This document shows positions 6,783 through 8,858 of a DNA stretch of 8,858 bases, piece after piece. The notes below the pieces were generated by a model, which had not been told where the DNA came from, searched no databases, and saw nothing but the letters and a program-made list of their open reading frames with translations. Both the position numbers and the translations under genes were made by a program. Origin of the DNA: 2-01-FULL-41-21 sp038065335 (GTDB lineage: Bacteria; Patescibacteriota; Minisyncoccia; 2-02-FULL-40-12; GWA2-44-9); NCBI GenBank assembly GCA_038065335.1, contig JBBTRD010000012.1:1-8858 (forward strand), read 5' to 3'. Position 1 is the first letter of the stretch. The number at the start of each line of letters is the position of its first letter.

Positions 6783-7237
6783 ACGCAAAAAAAACATTAT
6801 TGCTAGTGGCGGTTATTGTCACAGGAGTCTCTTTCTTGCTCATTTTTGCTAATAATAATATAAATCATCCTGTTCCAGATAATTCTGTAAAAACACAGAA
6901 TTCTATAGTTCAAAAATGGGAAACAAAAATTGATGCGCAAGAAGGGGTAACTATTAAAATTACTCCCTTGGAACTTTCACCAGAGGTCGTACGGTGGAAA
7001 TTTGATATCGTCATGGATACCTATTCGGTTGAATTAAATCAGGACATGATAAAATCAAGTGTTCTCGTTGATGATCAAGGAAAAGAATACAAACCGCTTG
7101 GTTGGGAAGGACCGACGGGCGGTCATCATAGAGAAGGCGTACTTACGTTTAATCGAATAACACCAACTCCAAAATCTGTCGAATTAAAAATTTTCGACAT
7201 CGCTGATGTTGTCAGAGGCTTTGATTGGCAGTTATAA
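6779..7237 (+). CDS. Anchored extracytoplasmic protein with WEGP-GGHH motif, probable beta-sandwich
   Basis: 152 aa: signal anchor 5-24, a polar linker with H30, then a domain (about 48-152) of alternating hydrophobic strands typical of an Ig-like beta-sandwich. The most conserved-looking stretch is GWEGPTGGHHREGVLTF (108-124), with adjacent H116 and H117, and the end is RGFDWQL. I recall this W-E-G-x-x-GGHH-x-x-G-V-L-x-F pattern from uncharacterised exported proteins; the histidines could bind metal. The start ATG overlaps the stop of the previous gene (ATGA at 6779-6782), so its translation probably depends on re-initiation. A promoter for the next gene overlaps its 3' end. Confidence 0.8.
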   Translation: MNAKKTLLLVAVIVTGVSFLLIFANNNINHPVPDNSVKTQNSIVQKWETKIDAQEGVTIKITPLELSPEVVRWKFDIVMDTYSVELNQDMIKSSVLVDDQGKEYKPLGWEGPTGGHHREGVLTFNRITPTPKSVELKIFDIADVVRGFDWQL

Positions 7238-7238
7238 A
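7209..7238 (+). promoter_or_regulatory. Sigma-70-type promoter TTGTCA - 18 bp - TATAAA before the gene at 7259
   Basis: TTGTCA (7209-7214) and TATAAA (7233-7238) each match consensus at five of six positions and are 18 bases apart. The start of transcription would be near 7245, giving a leader of about 14 bases. The promoter overlaps the end of the preceding gene, so the last two genes may be transcribed both from it and by read-through. Confidence 0.5.
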
Positions 7239-7258
7239 TGTGATAAACTGTATGTCTA

Positions 7259-8296
7259 ATGCAAAAAACATACACCTTTCACGTTGATGGAATGCACTGC
7301 CAGAGTTGTGTACTGATGACTGAAAGTGAACTTAAAAAAGTCCTCGGGATTAGCTACGTAAAAGCTTCGCTTAATCATCTTAATGTTGAAGTGACGGGGG
7401 ATTTTGGGGACAAAGAACCGAAACACATTGCGCGAGATTTGAGTGAAATATTAAAACCGCATGGCTATACTGTCTCGGTAGAAAAAAACTGGCCTGCCCG
7501 CCGAAGCTTTAGCGAAGGCGGGTCCGACTTCAAAATCGCCATTCCAATCGCCTTAGCTTTTGTTGTTTTATTTATTGTTTTACAAAAAGTCGGTTTGGTT
7601 AATTTAGTTAACACAGGCGGTGTTTCGTACGGGACGGCATTTGCAATTGGAATAATTGCTTCTCTCTCTACTTGCATGGCTGTTGTGGGCGGATTGCTCC
7701 TTTCGATGTCGGCCACATTTGCCAGAGAAGGCGACAAGGTAAAACCACAACTTCTTTTTCATGTCGGCCGAGTTGTGTCGTTTTTTGTGCTGGGCGGGGT
7801 GATTGGGGCCATTGGTTCGGCTTTTACTCTTAACGTCGGAGCTACTTTCGCATTAAGTTTGGTTATTGGTCTAGTGATGCTCATTTTGGGCATCAACCTG
7901 CTTGATACTTTTCATTGGGCTAAACGGCTTCAACCGTCAATGCCGAGGTTTTTTTCAAGGCACGCTTTGGGTATTTCCAAGTTCAACCACACTCTAACAC
8001 CATTATTTGTCGGTATCGCCACTTTCTTTTTACCTTGTGGTTTTACTCAATCGATGCAACTTTATACGCTCACGACAGGGAATTTTTTGGAAGGTGGTTT
8101 AGTAATGCTTGTGTTTGCTCTGGGAACTCTGCCCGTTCTGGCGCTTATCAGTTTCAGTTCGTTTAGTGTTCAAAACAGATCAAAAGCTGGAGTCTTTTTT
8201 AAGACGGCCGGGCTGATTGTGATTATGTTTGCCTTGTTTAACTTAATAAACAGTTTAGTCGTGATTGGTTTGATACCGCCTATTTTTAATTTCTAG
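7259..8296 (+). CDS. HMA domain fused to DsbD_2/SafE-family membrane protein
   Basis: 345 aa. An N-terminal heavy-metal-associated domain (1-76) carries DGMHCQSC (C14, C17). After a linker (77-92) come about six membrane helices (near 93-112, 124-150, 166-188, 194-215, 245-262, 275-300, 312-338; ends approximate). The membrane part shows the hallmarks of the TauE/SafE-like DsbD_2 group: STCMAVVGGLLLSMSA (C139), LLFHVGRVVSFFVLGG and FFLPCGFTQSMQLYTL (C260). One cysteine in each half is the arrangement of the DsbD electron-carrier superfamily, and related proteins are known beside copper genes (CcoS/CcoH-type SafE-like copper proteins included). The HMA domain suggests Cu(I) delivery from the cytosol to the membrane cysteines. 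The linker residues 80-88 (ARRSFSEGG) are encoded by a palindromic element. The ATG at 7259 has no Shine-Dalgarno; a promoter lies just upstream. The gene for a cupredoxin follows, a domain I recall being fused to such proteins elsewhere. Confidence 0.9.
   Translation: MQKTYTFHVDGMHCQSCVLMTESELKKVLGISYVKASLNHLNVEVTGDFGDKEPKHIARDLSEILKPHGYTVSVEKNWPARRSFSEGGSDFKIAIPIALAFVVLFIVLQKVGLVNLVNTGGVSYGTAFAIGIIASLSTCMAVVGGLLLSMSATFAREGDKVKPQLLFHVGRVVSFFVLGGVIGAIGSAFTLNVGATFALSLVIGLVMLILGINLLDTFHWAKRLQPSMPRFFSRHALGISKFNHTLTPLFVGIATFFLPCGFTQSMQLYTLTTGNFLEGGLVMLVFALGTLPVLALISFSSFSVQNRSKAGVFFKTAGLIVIMFALFNLINSLVVIGLIPPIFNF
7496..7523. repeat. Palindromic element inside the coding sequence (REP-like)
   Basis: CCCGCC (7497-7502) pairs with GGCGGG (7517-7522), with a further G-T pair outside. 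Inside, GC (7506-7507) pairs with GC (7512-7513) around a TTTA loop, leaving a symmetrical GAA/GAA internal loop that can form sheared G-A pairs. It is far more GC-rich than the flanks. I recall nearly the same palindrome (core GAAGCTTTAGCGAA) in many copies in Parcubacterial genomes, often between or at the ends of genes. Here it is read in frame as ARRSFSEGG within the linker of the HMA/DsbD_2 protein. Confidence 0.75.
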
Positions 8297-8302
8297 TATA
8301 AT
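8297..8302 (+). promoter_or_regulatory. TATAAT -10 box seven bases before the ATG at 8310
   Basis: A perfect TATAAT ends seven bases before the start codon, so transcription would begin at or next to the ATG, making a leaderless mRNA. A TTGATA lies at 8270-8275, but the 21-base spacing is longer than usual and there is no TG extension, so the -35 assignment is doubtful. Confidence 0.5.
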
Positions 8303-8309
8303 CAAATCT

Positions 8310-8693
8310 ATGAAACTAACCGTCATATCAATTCTTGTTGGCGTAGTTCTCATTGGCGGAGCGATTCTGTTCACTCGTGGAAATATTAATACCAATGTCG
8401 GTGTCGATAATGTTAGTGTCGTGAACGGAAAACAAATTATCGGAATCCGGGCCAAGGGCGGTTACCAACCCCGAAAGAGCGTGGCTCAAGCCGGTTTGCC
8501 CACTGTTTTGAGATTTGACACAAATGGTACCTTCGATTGTTCATCGTCGGTGCGGATTCCAAGTTTAGGAATAAGTAAAATTTTACCCCAATCGGGCGAA
8601 ACGGATATTGATTTAGGCCTACTCCAAGTCGGTACGCTCCAAGGGATGTGCGGCATGGGCATGTACCGATTCGAGCTTGAATTTAAAAGCTAA
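8310..8693 (+). CDS. Membrane-anchored cupredoxin-like copper protein with cysteine ligands
   Basis: 127 aa: signal anchor (3-21), short linker, then a cupredoxin-type beta-barrel (about 38-125). It has the usual order of features: GGYQPRKSVAQAGLPTVLRF (50-69, the strand pair before the first ligand), FDCSS (C77) where classical cupredoxins have a His, IPSLGISKILPQSGETDI (83-100), and a C-terminal ligand loop QGMCGMGMYRFEL with C114, M116 and M118. Classical type-1 copper sites use two His, one Cys and one Met; here the visible candidates are two Cys and two or three Met, with no histidine in the whole protein, which favours Cu(I) binding over redox cycling. It follows the HMA/DsbD_2 gene by 13 bases, and a TATAAT lies in that gap. 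Likely role: extracytoplasmic Cu(I) carrier for the upstream membrane protein. The gene is the last on this strand before a possible convergent gene. Confidence 0.87.
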   Translation: MKLTVISILVGVVLIGGAILFTRGNINTNVGVDNVSVVNGKQIIGIRAKGGYQPRKSVAQAGLPTVLRFDTNGTFDCSSSVRIPSLGISKILPQSGETDIDLGLLQVGTLQGMCGMGMYRFELEFKS

Positions 8694-8707
8694 CTCGCTC
8701 AACTCAT

Positions 8708-8858
8708 TTAATTTTTCTCGCTGGTCCTCGGCTTCGTCTCATCCTTTAGCTCAATCAGTTCGTGCAGATTGTGAGAAATACTAATTACTTCACTCTTTTT
8801 TATAGCGACCGACACCCTAACCCCCAGCGAGAAGTCGCGGAACCATTTCGGGCTATTC
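8708..8858 (-). CDS. Possible 3' end of a convergent gene, unknown product
   Basis: On the minus strand a frame is open from the right edge of the window (first full codon ending at 8857) to a TAA at 8708-8710, 49 sense codons. It reads NSPKWFRDFSLG..., then alternating hydrophobic residues (VRVSVAIKK, VISIS), then a helix-like stretch HNLHELIELKDE and a polar tail ending TSEKN. The pattern resembles a real protein end with a strand, a helix and a charged tail, and it would converge on the cupredoxin gene with 14 bases between stops. I do not recognise the family. An open frame of this length can arise by chance, so confidence is moderate to low. Confidence 0.42.
   Translation of the reverse strand, partial: NSPKWFRDFSLGVRVSVAIKKSEVISISHNLHELIELKDETKPRTSEKN

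Noticed and set aside
7465..7737. 90-codon minus-strand open frame opposite the HMA/DsbD_2 gene
   Set aside because: The plus-strand reading gives clear membrane helices and family motifs; the minus reading is an antisense shadow that includes the palindrome.
8255..8455. 66-codon minus-strand frame across the cupredoxin start
   Set aside because: It spans the TATAAT and the start of a well-supported plus-strand gene and resembles no protein I know.
1..8858. Mobile element or recoded genetic code as explanation for the cluster
   Set aside because: No transposase, integrase, terminal inverted repeats or tRNA gene is visible, and UGA is used as an ordinary stop at 6780-6782 without in-frame UGA in the real genes.

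Overview
The window looks like a piece of a Candidate Phyla Radiation (Patescibacteria, Parcubacteria-like) chromosome. This placement is inferred from five things: the moderate-to-low GC; translation starts that consistently lack a Shine-Dalgarno sequence; small single-pass-anchored proteins of a type I associate with that group; a palindromic element (CCCGCC...GGCGGG) that I recall as frequent in such genomes, lying inside a gene; and UGA acting as a normal stop (gene ending at 6782). I could not run a database search, so the taxonomic call is a judgement.

Layout. Bases 1-204 are the end of a CsoR-type copper-sensing repressor. Bases 218-2533 encode a Cu(I) P1B-ATPase (CopA). From 2570 to 8693 ten more genes follow on the same strand with little space between them: a small membrane protein (2570), a CcdA/DsbD-like membrane protein (3077), a membrane-anchored peroxiredoxin/SCO-like thioredoxin-fold protein (3939), a cytosolic all-helical protein (4590), an anchored Cys/His-rich protein of unknown function (5138), a small His/Cys-rich membrane protein (6098), a four-helix membrane protein with a CC-x-H motif (6321), an anchored probable beta-sandwich protein with a GGHH motif (6779), an HMA-plus-DsbD_2/SafE membrane protein (7259) and an anchored cupredoxin-like protein (8310). 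Bases 8708-8858 may hold the 3' end of a convergent gene on the minus strand.

How the genes may work together. CsoR and CopA form a standard copper sensor and exporter pair. The rest carries features expected of proteins that move thiol electrons or Cu(I) across and outside the membrane: two DsbD-superfamily membrane proteins, a CxxxC thioredoxin fold, a cupredoxin with cysteine ligands, and several small anchored proteins with conserved-looking Cys/His/Met clusters. The natural reading is a copper-handling and envelope thiol-redox island with several uncharacterised members. The functional link between the known pair and the unknown genes is inferred from gene order and metal-ligand content only.

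Regulation visible here: csoR and copA are 13 bases apart with no promoter between them. An extended -10 (TGCTATAAT) precedes the gene at 2570, a TTGTCA/TATAAA pair precedes the gene at 7259, and a TATAAT lies 7 bases before the ATG at 8310. The last case suggests a leaderless or nearly leaderless mRNA. No stretch longer than about 170 bases is without a gene. I see no tRNA, rRNA, CRISPR array, transposase or integrase.
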